This document shows, piece after piece, positions 1-8,553 of a stretch of DNA of 64,000 bases; position 1 is the stretch's first letter; each line of letters opens with the position of its first letter. The notes beneath the pieces were generated by a model that was given only the letters and a program-made list of their open reading frames with translations, was not told the origin of the DNA and made no database searches. Position numbers and translations under genes: made by a program. Source of the stretch: Chitinophaga barathri (GTDB taxonomy: Bacteria > Bacteroidota > Bacteroidia > Chitinophagales > Chitinophagaceae); contig NZ_RMBX01000003.1 of assembly GCF_003807585.1 (NCBI RefSeq), forward strand, positions 310,001 through 374,000, in the 5' to 3' direction.

Positions 1-52
1 AAGCCGATACAGGAAAAAGGAGCGGCAGGGCTAAAGCGGGAGGAGCATACCT

Positions 53-188
53 GTCATTGCGAGGAGCAGCGGGGACAAAGTGGGAGGAGCGACGAAGCAA
101 TCTCCTGCATTGAATGGAGATGCCCGAGTATTATGAGATTGCTTCGTCGCCGCTCCTGCACAAAATCCGCGCTGCTCCTCGCAATGAC
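53..188. repeat. Imperfect inverted-repeat element (REP/MITE-like)
   Basis: Two arms of about 50 bases face each other. The left arm (53-104) starts GTCATTGCGAGGAGCAGCG and ends GACGAAGCAATCTC. The right arm (135-188) is its reverse complement apart from a diverged middle. The arms enclose about 30 bases. From general knowledge, sequences of the form CATTGCGAGGAGC...GACGAAGCAATC are scattered through many bacterial genomes as non-autonomous repeats. No transposase gene is present here. The element ends about 60 bases before the DUF72 start, so it may affect transcription or mRNA folding. Confidence 0.75.
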
Positions 189-246
189 GTGGCTTCTCCC
201 AATGCGCAGATATCTCCCCTGTTATAAAAAAATAATACATTGCAAT

Positions 247-1152
247 ATGCAGTTCGGACGGCAGGACCTCAGCGTCCTTAACAATATCGATTTCAAATTG
301 CCCGCGGAGCCGGTCTTTAACGGCGGCGTCCTTCGCGGCAAACCCGCTGCCTCGCCCGCGATCAGGCTGGGCGCTACCAGCTGGAACCGGAAAGACTGGC
401 TGGGCGGTGTGTTTCCCAAAGGCACCAAAGAAAAGGACTTCCTGTCCGAATATGCCAAACACTTCAACAGCGTGGAGCTGAACGCCACCCATTATAAGAT
501 CTACCCGCCGGAGACGATCCGCGGCTGGGCGGAGAAAGTGAGTAATCCTGACTTCCGTTTCAGCCCGAAGGTGCCCCAGAGCATCAGTCATTACAGCAAC
601 CTGGTGAACGCCAAAGACCAGACGGACGCCTTCCTGGAAGGCTTGCTGGCCTTTGAGGACAAGCTCGGCCCCATCTTCATGCAGATGAGCGAAAGCTACA
701 GCCCTGCGCGCAAAGACCTGCTGTTCACTTACCTGGCCTCCCTCCCAAAGGATCTGAACTTTTTCCTGGAGCTGCGGCACCCGGACTGGTTCACCGATCC
801 CCATCACAGTACCACCCTTTATCATAATCTCCGCAACCTGGGCATCGGCCTGATCATTACGGACACGGCCGGCCGCCGGGATGTGGTGCATATGCACCTG
901 CCGGTGCCCCGGGCCATGATCCGCTTCGTGGGCAACAGCCTGCACCCCACGGACTACCAGCGGGCGGACGATTGGGTGAACCGGCTGGCCTTCTGGCTGG
1001 CAAACGGGCTGGAAGAAGCCTATATTTTCATGCATATGCATGACGATACGGCGGTTCCTGAAATGGCGATTTACCTTGCCGAAAAGCTGGAAGCCGCCAC
1101 AGGCCTGACAATCAGGAAACCATACATCCACCGGGAAAATACTCTCTTTTAG
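247..1152 (+). CDS. DUF72 (YecE-like) family protein
   Basis: A 301-residue protein with the DUF72/YecE pattern, a TIM-barrel-like family of unknown biochemical role. The early GATSWNRKDWLGGVFP segment, the FNSVELNATHYKIYP segment and the FRFSPKVPQSISH segment match the family, as does the late FMHMHDD stretch. An open frame runs further upstream to 133, but that part lies in the inverted-repeat element and encodes an arginine-rich stretch unlike the family, so the ATG at 247 was chosen. It is followed 42 bases later by the FAD/Fe-S dehydrogenase on the same strand. Function is unknown; the family assignment is firm. Confidence 0.88.
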   Translation: MQFGRQDLSVLNNIDFKLPAEPVFNGGVLRGKPAASPAIRLGATSWNRKDWLGGVFPKGTKEKDFLSEYAKHFNSVELNATHYKIYPPETIRGWAEKVSNPDFRFSPKVPQSISHYSNLVNAKDQTDAFLEGLLAFEDKLGPIFMQMSESYSPARKDLLFTYLASLPKDLNFFLELRHPDWFTDPHHSTTLYHNLRNLGIGLIITDTAGRRDVVHMHLPVPRAMIRFVGNSLHPTDYQRADDWVNRLAFWLANGLEEAYIFMHMHDDTAVPEMAIYLAEKLEAATGLTIRKPYIHRENTLF

Positions 1153-1194
1153 GGCCTGTTTTAACAGTCTGGTGAATGTATTATTTTCGCCCTC

Positions 1195-4116
1195 ATGATC
1201 AAGCGAGAATTGCTGGAAAAGCTCGGCCAAGACCTGAAAGGCGAATTGTATACAGATGATATCATGCGCACCCTGTACGCCACGGACGCTTCCGCATACC
1301 GGGAAATGCCCCTGGCGGTAGCCATCCCTGAAAATGAACAGGACATCAAAACCCTTATCCGGTTTGCCCGGGAGCACAAGACCTCGCTGATCCCCCGGAC
1401 CGCCGGCACTTCGCTGGCAGGCCAGGTGGTAGGGAACGGCATTATCGTGGACGTTTCCAAAAAATTCACCCGCATCCTGGAGATCAATACAGACGAGCAC
1501 TGGGTACGCGTACAACCCGGCGTGATCCGCGACGAGCTGAACCTGTTCCTTACTTCCCACGGTTTCTATTTCGGCCCCGAGACCTCCACGGCCAACCGAG
1601 CGATGATCGGCGGCATGGTGGGAAACAACTCCTGCGGCTCCAATTCCGTGGTATATGGCAGCACCCGCGAACACCTGCTGTCTGTGAACGCCATCCTCAG
1701 CGACGGCAGCGACGCCACTTTTGGCGCCCTTACAACGGATGAATTCCATGCCAAATGCGAGGCAAACGACGAAAGGCTTGAAACAACCGTATATAAACAG
1801 ATCCGCACCCTGCTGGGCAATGCGGACAACCAGCGGGAAATACGGAAAGAATTCCCCAAACCGGAGATCCTGCGCCGCAATACCGGCTACGCGGTAGATA
1901 TGCTGCTGGAAACGGCGCCGTTCACCGCCGGGAAAGAAGACTTCAACTTCTGTAAGCTCATTGCCGGCTCCGAAGGCACCCTGGCTTTCCTGACGGAGAT
2001 CAAACTGAACATTTCGCCGCTGCCGCCCAAAGAAGGCGGCCTGCTGTGCGTACATTTTAATACGATCGACGAGTCCCTGCGGGCGAACATCATCGCCATG
2101 CGCTACAAACCCAGCGCCAGCGAACTGATCGATCATTTTATCCTGGAATGCACGAAGGACAATATCGAACAGCGTAAAAACCGCTTTTTCGTGGAAGGGG
2201 ACCCGGGAGCCATCCTGGTCGTAGAATTCCTGCGCAACACCCGTGAAGAGATCATTGAAGTGGCGGACAGGCTGAAGGCGGACCTGCAGGCTGCCGGGCT
2301 GGGATACCACTTCCCCCTCCTGTTCGGCGACGACACCAAAAAGATATGGACGCTCCGCAAAGCGGGCCTGGGCCTGCTGAGCAACCTCCCCGGCGATGAA
2401 AAGGCCGTACCCGTGATAGAAGACACGGCCGTGGCCGTGGAAGACCTCCCGGCCTACATCGCGGAATTCAACCGGATACTGGAGAAATACGACCTGTTTT
2501 CCGTCCACTACGCCCACGCCGGCAGCGGTGAGATCCACCTCCGCCCTATCCTCAACCTGAAGACCGAAGAAGGCAACCAGCTGTTCCGCACCATCGCGGA
2601 AGAGATCGCTACCCTCGTTAAAAAATACAATGGTTCCCTGAGCGGCGAGCATGGAGACGGGCGCCTGAGAGGCGAGTTCATCCAGCAGATGATAGGCCCG
2701 AAAAACTACCAGCTGCTGCGCCAGGTGAAATATACCTGGGACCCGGAGAACATCTTCAACCCGCATAAGATCGTGGACACGCCGTCTATGAACAGCAACC
2801 TGCGGTACGAGCCAGGGAAAAAAGCCCCGGACCTGAAGACCATTTTTCACTTCCCGTACCAGACCATCCTCCAGCACGCGGAGCAGTGCAACGGCTCCGG
2901 GGACTGCCGCAAAACACAACTCAGCGGCGGCACCATGTGCCCCAGCTACATGGCCACCCGCAGCGAAAAAGATACTACCCGCGCCCGGGCGAACATCCTG
3001 CGCGAAGTACTCACGAACTCCACCAAAGAAAACAAGTTCGATTCCAAAGAAATATACGACGTACTGGACCTTTGCCTTGCGTGCAAGGGCTGTAAGTCCG
3101 AATGCCCCTCCAACGTGGATGTGGCGAAGATGAAAATGGAATTCCTGCAACACTATTACGATGCAAACGGCGTAAGCATGCGCACCTGGATGATCGCGAA
3201 TTTCAGGATGCTCACCAGCCTGGCCGCTATCGCACCGGGCATTTACAACTGGCTCGTAAAAGGCGACCTGTCCAGCAGGCTCATCAAACGGTTCTCCGGC
3301 TTTGCGGCAGACCGTTCCATGCCCACGCTGGAAAAGAAGACGCTGCGCAAATGGCTGAAACAAAACCCGCAGCCCGTTACACAGGCGCGGAAAGTATACC
3401 TCTTCTGCGACGAGTTCACCAACTACAACGATACGCATGTGGGCATCAAAGCTGTGAGCCTGCTGCGCAAACTGGGTTACGAAGTAATACCGGTGGAGCA
3501 CCCGGAAAGCGCGCGCGCCCTCCTGTCCAAAGGTTTCCTGCGTAAAGCGAAAACGATCGCGGAAAAAAATGTACAACTCTTCAGCAAACTCATCAGCGAA
3601 CAAACTCCGCTGGTAGGTATAGAACCCTCCGCCATACTGGGTTTCAGGGATGAATACCCGGATCTGGTGAGCGATGAGCTGCGCAACACGGCGAAACAGC
3701 TCGCCAAAAATGTATACATGGTGGATGAGTTCCTGTCCATGGAAGCGGACCTGGGACATATCCGCAGTGATATGTTCAAAGGCGCGGATAAAAAGATCAA
3801 ACTGCACGGGCATTGCCAGCAGAAGGCGCTCAGCAGCGTGCTGCACAGCAAAAAGATACTGAGCCTCCCGCAGGGTTACGCCGTGGAGGTGATCCCTTCC
3901 GGATGCTGCGGCATGGCCGGTTCATTCGGTTATGAGAAAGAACACTACGATGTGTCCATGAAAATCGGCGAACTGGTATTGTTCCCCGCCGTGCGCAATG
4001 CCACGGAAGGAACGCTGATAGCCGCGCCGGGCACCAGCTGCCGCCACCAGATCAAAGACGGCACAGGCGCAAAGGCGCAGCATCCCGTGGAGATATTGTT
4101 CGACGCGCTGGCGTAA
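1195..4116 (+). CDS. FAD-linked oxidase with C-terminal Fe-S (GlpC-like) module
   Basis: A 973-residue fusion. Residues about 40-180 form an FAD-binding type 4 domain, with a TSLAGQVVG-type flavin loop and GGMVGNNSCGSNSVVYG. Residues about 220-490 are the FAD-oxidase C-terminal domain, including SGEHGDGRLRGEF. A ferredoxin-like region follows, with a CNGSGDCR segment near residue 565 and CLACKGCKSECP near 626. A cysteine-rich CCG domain ends the protein, with GCCGMAGSFGYE near 903. The architecture matches YdiJ-like and D-lactate or D-2-hydroxyglutarate dehydrogenases that pass electrons to the respiratory chain. The precise 2-hydroxyacid cannot be read from the sequence. A strong hairpin terminator follows. 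Confidence 0.9.
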   Translation: MIKRELLEKLGQDLKGELYTDDIMRTLYATDASAYREMPLAVAIPENEQDIKTLIRFAREHKTSLIPRTAGTSLAGQVVGNGIIVDVSKKFTRILEINTDEHWVRVQPGVIRDELNLFLTSHGFYFGPETSTANRAMIGGMVGNNSCGSNSVVYGSTREHLLSVNAILSDGSDATFGALTTDEFHAKCEANDERLETTVYKQIRTLLGNADNQREIRKEFPKPEILRRNTGYAVDMLLETAPFTAGKEDFNFCKLIAGSEGTLAFLTEIKLNISPLPPKEGGLLCVHFNTIDESLRANIIAMRYKPSASELIDHFILECTKDNIEQRKNRFFVEGDPGAILVVEFLRNTREEIIEVADRLKADLQAAGLGYHFPLLFGDDTKKIWTLRKAGLGLLSNLPGDEKAVPVIEDTAVAVEDLPAYIAEFNRILEKYDLFSVHYAHAGSGEIHLRPILNLKTEEGNQLFRTIAEEIATLVKKYNGSLSGEHGDGRLRGEFIQQMIGPKNYQLLRQVKYTWDPENIFNPHKIVDTPSMNSNLRYEPGKKAPDLKTIFHFPYQTILQHAEQCNGSGDCRKTQLSGGTMCPSYMATRSEKDTTRARANILREVLTNSTKENKFDSKEIYDVLDLCLACKGCKSECPSNVDVAKMKMEFLQHYYDANGVSMRTWMIANFRMLTSLAAIAPGIYNWLVKGDLSSRLIKRFSGFAADRSMPTLEKKTLRKWLKQNPQPVTQARKVYLFCDEFTNYNDTHVGIKAVSLLRKLGYEVIPVEHPESARALLSKGFLRKAKTIAEKNVQLFSKLISEQTPLVGIEPSAILGFRDEYPDLVSDELRNTAKQLAKNVYMVDEFLSMEADLGHIRSDMFKGADKKIKLHGHCQQKALSSVLHSKKILSLPQGYAVEVIPSGCCGMAGSFGYEKEHYDVSMKIGELVLFPAVRNATEGTLIAAPGTSCRHQIKDGTGAKAQHPVEILFDALA

Positions 4117-4159
4117 TTTACAGCTGTAAATCACCGTCAGAAAGATATTCAACCATTCC

Positions 4160-4188
4160 GGGAGCGCTTTATACAGCGCTCCCTTTTT
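4160..4188 (+). terminator. Rho-independent terminator
   Basis: Stem GGGAGCGCT (4160-4168) pairs with AGCGCTCCC (4175-4183) around a six-base loop and is followed by TTTTT. It lies 43 bases after the FAD/Fe-S dehydrogenase stop codon and closes that unit. Confidence 0.88.
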
Positions 4189-4239
4189 GTTATGGCAGTA
4201 TAATTGCTGGACCAGTGGCAACACCAATATTCCTGCATT

Positions 4240-5517
4240 ATGAAGCCCATACTCCAAACCCTGTTCATTTCAGTTATAACGATGGCCGCCTGTAACAACG
4301 CGGCCAAAAAACCGGCTACTGACAGCACCGCCATAGAGCCGCCCGCCGCCGTAGCCACAGGGGACAGCCTGCCCGCCCCCTACGCCACGGACACCGTGCG
4401 GAACAACAGCACAGTGATAGGCTGGCCCGAAGGCAAAACGCCGAAAGCACCCGCCGGATTCACCGTACAAAAGTTCGCCAAAGACCTGAAGAACCCGCGC
4501 TGGATCTATGTGCTCCCGAACGGGGACATCCTCGTGTCCGAAGCCAATAAAAAGCCCCGCAGCCCCAGCGCGGACCGCATCACGATCTTCCGGGACACCA
4601 ATGGCGACGGCCTCCCGGACCAGCAGCATATCTTCATGAGCAAACTCAATTCCCCCTTTGGCATGGCGCTGATAGGCGACCAGTTTTACGTAGCCAATAC
4701 GGATGCCCTGATGGTATACCCTTACAAAACCGGCGCAACAGAAATAAAAGACAAAGGCAAAAAACTGCTGGACCTCCCCGTTGGCGGCTATAACAATCAC
4801 TGGACGCGGAACATCCTCGCATCCAAAGACGGGAAAAAGATCTATATCTCCATCGGCTCCGGCAGCAATGTGGCGGAGCATGGCATGGCGAATGAAATAC
4901 GCCGCGCAAACATCCTGGAAGTAAATGCGGACGGGAGCGGCGAGGTGGTATATGCGGCCGGCCTTCGCAATCCCGTAGGGATGGACTGGGCGCCGGGCAC
5001 CAATACCCTGTATACCGTCGTGAATGAACGTGATATGCTCGGGGATGATCTTGTACCGGATTACCTCACCAGCGTTCAATCCGGCGGCTTTTACGGCTGG
5101 CCTTACTCTTACTTCGGGCAACATGAAGACCCGCGTATACAGGGTGCGGATAAAAAGCCGGACCTGGTGGCGAAGTCCATTGTACCCGAGCTGGGCCTGG
5201 GTGCGCATACCGCTTCGCTGGGCCTTGTTTTTTACACGGGCAATACTTTTCCGGATAAGTACAAAGGCGGTGCGTTCATCGGCCAGCGCGGCTCCTGGAA
5301 CCGTTCCGTATTGTCAGGGTATAAGGTGGGATATGTGCCTTTCAGCAATGGTAAACCCTCCGGTAAGATGGAAGACTTCCTGACCGGGTTCATTTCCGAT
5401 ATCGATAAATCGGAAGTATATGGAAGACCGGTATGTGTGGCCGTTGCCAAAGACGGCGCGCTGCTGGTGACGGACGATGCGGCCAATACCATCTGGCGGG
5501 TGTCGCCTTCAAAATAA
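4240..5517 (+). CDS. Sorbosone dehydrogenase-like beta-propeller lipoprotein
   Basis: A 425-residue protein with a lipoprotein signal peptide ending near TMAAC, so it is probably exported and lipid-anchored. The body reads as a PQQ-type sugar dehydrogenase or NHL-like beta-propeller: GFTVQKFAKDLKNPRWIYVLPNGDILVSE, then an Asp-rich calcium-like loop DTNGDGLPD, SPFGMALIGDQFYVANTD, AAGLRNPVGMDWAPGT and NERDMLGDDLVPDYL. It resembles L-sorbosone dehydrogenases and aldose dehydrogenases, but the substrate and the presence of PQQ cannot be judged here. An in-frame TTG at 4204 exists, but the ATG at 4240 directly precedes the signal peptide and was chosen. It lies between two terminators and looks monocistronic. 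Confidence 0.87.
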   Translation: MKPILQTLFISVITMAACNNAAKKPATDSTAIEPPAAVATGDSLPAPYATDTVRNNSTVIGWPEGKTPKAPAGFTVQKFAKDLKNPRWIYVLPNGDILVSEANKKPRSPSADRITIFRDTNGDGLPDQQHIFMSKLNSPFGMALIGDQFYVANTDALMVYPYKTGATEIKDKGKKLLDLPVGGYNNHWTRNILASKDGKKIYISIGSGSNVAEHGMANEIRRANILEVNADGSGEVVYAAGLRNPVGMDWAPGTNTLYTVVNERDMLGDDLVPDYLTSVQSGGFYGWPYSYFGQHEDPRIQGADKKPDLVAKSIVPELGLGAHTASLGLVFYTGNTFPDKYKGGAFIGQRGSWNRSVLSGYKVGYVPFSNGKPSGKMEDFLTGFISDIDKSEVYGRPVCVAVAKDGALLVTDDAANTIWRVSPSK

Positions 5518-5521
5518 AAAA

Positions 5522-5552
5522 GGAACGGCTGGCCATAACAGTCAGCCGTTCC
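5522..5552. terminator. Hairpin terminator between convergent genes
   Basis: Stem GGAACGGCTG (5522-5531) pairs with CAGCCGTTCC (5543-5552). It starts just after the sorbosone dehydrogenase stop and precedes the convergent small lipoprotein gene. An A-run lies on the left, which gives a T-run when read from the minus strand, so it may work in both directions. Confidence 0.78.
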
Positions 5553-5567
5553 CAGGTATGCACATTG

Positions 5568-5996
5568 TCAGAATTGCCTGGTGAGATAAAACTTCCCGCC
5601 GGTATGCTCATACAAACCGATGAGCCACTTCCCGTCCAGCTTACCCGGCTCCGTGAGCGTAGCCCGGAGTGAAAAGCTCCCCGATCCTCCGCGTATATAG
5701 TGATATTCAGCCGTTAATTCCCTGCTGCGGATCCCGTATCTGCCCACCCCTTTGAGGGCCGCGTCTTCATTGCCGTCATACACCGTCATCGTGCTATCCT
5801 TTTCAAAGATCACGGTGTAGAAATGATCGGGTTGATGAAACATGGTGTCCCCCGGTGCGGGCGACTGGTAAAAGCCGTACTGTCCTTTCCACGTGCCGGT
5901 GAGCTGCGTGGGGAACTGGTCTTTGGGTATCCGCTCTTTTTTGCAGGCGAAAAGGCTGACCGTCAACAGCACCAGCATGTATGGTTTCAGTTTCAT
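5568..5996 (-). CDS. Small lipoprotein of unknown function
   Basis: A 142-residue protein. The N-terminus MKLKPYMLVLLTVSLFAC is a lipoprotein signal peptide with the acylated cysteine near residue 18. The mature part has short strand-like segments (LTGTWKGQYGFY, FYTVIFEKDSTMTVYDG, LDGKWLIGLYEH) resembling lipocalin-like or DUF4488-type barrels that Bacteroidota export in large numbers. The family could not be named with confidence. The gene converges with the sorbosone dehydrogenase gene and diverges from the efflux operon, with about 110 bases of shared promoter region. Confidence 0.75.
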   Translation of the reverse strand: MKLKPYMLVLLTVSLFACKKERIPKDQFPTQLTGTWKGQYGFYQSPAPGDTMFHQPDHFYTVIFEKDSTMTVYDGNEDAALKGVGRYGIRSRELTAEYHYIRGGSGSFSLRATLTEPGKLDGKWLIGLYEHTGGKFYLTRQF

Positions 5997-6106
5997 TTTC
6001 CGGGGTTTATCATGCTAAGTTACGCTCCATCCACATGGCCTTTTACCACATAAATGTGTGAAATACACGAACAAATGGCGGCGGAAAGCTGTTAGTTATC
6101 CTGAAT

Positions 6107-7567
6107 ATGAACCCATCAGCAAGAACCCTCATATGCCTCCTATGTATGCTGGCCGGCATCCCCGGAAACGCCCCTGCACAAACGGGCGAACTCTCGCTGG
6201 CAGAATGTTTTCGCCTCGCCCGGCACAAAAACCTGGCGGTGGAGCAGGCCCGCGTTTCGCTGAACGCGCGGCAATACCAGCTGAAGGCCGAACAGACCAG
6301 TTACTTCCCGAAAATAGACCTGCTGGCCGGTTATAATTACCTCAGCCGCCCGCTGGAGATCAACCTCCAGCAGGTAAAGGACGGTATCGTGGAAGGCTCA
6401 TCCCGGCAAAGCCTTTCCGCGGCGAACAATGTGTTCAAAGAGATCACCGGCAACGATCTGCCGCAATCCGTGCAGGACCGCATCTACAATACTTCAAAAG
6501 ATATCATCGGCGCGGTATACCCGAATTACAACCCGCCGCTCAGCAAACAAAGTTATTTCACCGCGGCGCTCGGCCTGCGGCAGCCTATTTACCTCGGTGG
6601 CAAACTCTCCACCGCCAGGGACATTGCGAAGGCCGAATACGAATCCGGCATCATCAACGTGGAGCTGGTGGAAAAACAAATGGACTTTGCACTGGCCGCG
6701 GCATACATCCGTGTATTGTATTTTAATACGATGATCAGCTCGCAGGACCGTGTGATCACCGCCATGGAAAAAAACGAACGGTATGCCACCTCGCTGGTGA
6801 ACAACGAGATCATTCCACCCTACCAGCGCAACTGGGCCACGGTGGCGCTTACCTTCGCACAGTCCCGCAGGAGGAACCTGGAGCTGGAAAAACTCAACGG
6901 GCTCACCGAACTGAAACGTTTATTGCAGGTACCGCAGGATACAACCATCACGATCACGGATACACTCCGTTACCGCGAGCTGGCCGGCACCGCTCCCCCA
7001 GAGGATTTCTGGAAAGGCAACCCGGCTTACAAAGCAGTGGAAAGCAAAACCGCCCTGGCGGAGAGTACTGTAAAAGCCAGCCGCTCGCTGAACCTGCCGA
7101 ACATCTTCGGCATCGCCAGCCTGAACCTCTACCAGCGCGACCTGCCCGTGATCACGCCGCCATGGCTGGTAGGCGTTGAAATGCAATGGACATTGTTCAG
7201 CGGCTTCAGCAATCAGAAACGCGTGAAAGCCACGCAGCTGTATGTACAGGAAGCAAAGATCGCGGCGGACAACACACAGGCGCTGCTGGAAGCGGGCGCC
7301 ACGGTAGTGCGCAACAAAGTAACGGTGCTGGAGCGGGATATGCTGTCCCTCGCGCAGGCGCGCGACCAGGCGCAACTCACCACCACACAGGTGCAGGAAC
7401 GGCTGGCGGAGCAGCTTTCTTCGGTAAAAGACGTAAATGAAGCGCTGCTGGTGGAAGAAGAGCTTGGAAAAGCTTATTATACCGCGCTATTCGCATACCT
7501 GCTCACGGCCGCGGAATATTATAATCTCATTGGTAGTCCTCAACAAATCACCACGCTGTTACAATGA
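6107..7567 (+). CDS. TolC-family outer-membrane efflux protein
   Basis: A 486-residue outer-membrane channel subunit and first gene of the efflux operon. A signal peptide (cleavage near PAQT, about residue 25) precedes SLAECFRLARHKNLAVEQARVSL, the first helix of an OEP repeat. A second helical OEP repeat covers about residues 250-480, with the usual Ala/Gln-rich coiled coils. Members trimerise and form the exit duct for HlyD-linked inner-membrane pumps. The stop overlaps the HlyD start in an ATGA, so the two are translationally coupled. An upstream ATG at 6058 lies in another frame and was rejected. Confidence 0.93.
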   Translation: MNPSARTLICLLCMLAGIPGNAPAQTGELSLAECFRLARHKNLAVEQARVSLNARQYQLKAEQTSYFPKIDLLAGYNYLSRPLEINLQQVKDGIVEGSSRQSLSAANNVFKEITGNDLPQSVQDRIYNTSKDIIGAVYPNYNPPLSKQSYFTAALGLRQPIYLGGKLSTARDIAKAEYESGIINVELVEKQMDFALAAAYIRVLYFNTMISSQDRVITAMEKNERYATSLVNNEIIPPYQRNWATVALTFAQSRRRNLELEKLNGLTELKRLLQVPQDTTITITDTLRYRELAGTAPPEDFWKGNPAYKAVESKTALAESTVKASRSLNLPNIFGIASLNLYQRDLPVITPPWLVGVEMQWTLFSGFSNQKRVKATQLYVQEAKIAADNTQALLEAGATVVRNKVTVLERDMLSLAQARDQAQLTTTQVQERLAEQLSSVKDVNEALLVEEELGKAYYTALFAYLLTAAEYYNLIGSPQQITTLLQ

Positions 7568-8553
7568 AAAGATTCCTGTCTCAATACTGGGCTTTGCTGA
7601 TCCCCGTCATCATCCTGCTGATAGCGGTACTGTTCCTGATGCGCAACCCCGCCTCAAAGGACAATACGGTCATTGGCATGGTGGACGCTTCTTATGTGGA
7701 CGTGGCCGCTGAATTCCCCGGCAGGCTGGACTCGCTGCTGGTGGAGCAGGGCGATACCGTGCGGGAAGGGCAGCTGCTGGGCGTGCTGCGCACCACGGAA
7801 ATAAACGCCATCCGCAAACAGGCGGAAGCCGCCATCGAAGCCGCTTCCTCCCAGGTGAAGCTGCTGGAAAAAGGCGCAAGGCCGGAAGTGATCAGAAACG
7901 CGGGCAACCTGTACAAGATCGCGCAGGACCAGTACGACCTGGCGCAGAAGACCTATCATCGCATGGAGCGGCTGTATAACGACAGCGTAGTATCCGGCAC
8001 CGAAAAAGACATCATCTACTTCAAATACCAGGCGGCCAAAAAAGAAATGGAAATCGCAAAGCTGAACCAGGAGATGCTGGAAAAAGGCACCCAGCCCGAA
8101 ATTATCCAAACGGCCACCGCCATCCTGAAGCAGGCGGAGCAGGGTTACGAGCTCACCAAGGCGCTCACGGACAATACCCGCATTTATGCGCCTGCAAACG
8201 GTATTATCTCCTCGCTGGTGATCCACCAGGGCGAGATTGTGAGCATCGGTTACCCGATGATGACGCTGCAAAAGAACATGTCTTATTTTATGCGGTTCAA
8301 CATCCGGCAGGACAGGGCGGCCGCGCTGCCGCTGGGCGCCAAGGCCCGTGTGCGGGTGCCGGGCTGCGATCCGGAAGTGTTTGAAGTAGCGGTGTCCGCC
8401 GTGGCGCCTTCCCTGGAGTTTGCAAACTGGGTGCCGGTGAAAGACAAAGGGTCTTTTGAGCTGCGCACCTTTACGATAGAGCTGAAACCTGTAAATGTGA
8501 CCGCCATCCGGGGCCTGCGGCCGGGCATGACGGCCTCCTTGCAAATGCCATGA
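7564..8553 (+). CDS. HlyD-family periplasmic adaptor
   Basis: A 329-residue membrane-fusion protein. One N-terminal membrane helix (about residues 8-26) is followed by a half-lipoyl segment (AAEFPGRLDSLLVEQGDTVREGQLL), a long coiled-coil hairpin (about 80-200), the second half-lipoyl segment (TRIYAPANGIISSLVIHQGE) and a beta-barrel region ending in GLRPGMTASL. It bridges an inner-membrane pump to TolC. It overlaps both neighbours by 4 bases. The single anchor and a coiled coil of this length are compatible with either an EmrA-type or a YbhG-type partner, which matters because the operon encodes both kinds of inner-membrane protein. Confidence 0.93.
   Translation: MKRFLSQYWALLIPVIILLIAVLFLMRNPASKDNTVIGMVDASYVDVAAEFPGRLDSLLVEQGDTVREGQLLGVLRTTEINAIRKQAEAAIEAASSQVKLLEKGARPEVIRNAGNLYKIAQDQYDLAQKTYHRMERLYNDSVVSGTEKDIIYFKYQAAKKEMEIAKLNQEMLEKGTQPEIIQTATAILKQAEQGYELTKALTDNTRIYAPANGIISSLVIHQGEIVSIGYPMMTLQKNMSYFMRFNIRQDRAAALPLGAKARVRVPGCDPEVFEVAVSAVAPSLEFANWVPVKDKGSFELRTFTIELKPVNVTAIRGLRPGMTASLQMP

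Noticed and set aside
31..3846. A 1271-codon open frame on the minus strand opposite the DUF72 and dehydrogenase genes
   Set aside because: It runs antisense to two clear genes, includes the inverted-repeat element, and its translation matches no recognisable protein. It is a by-product of the high-GC codon pattern.
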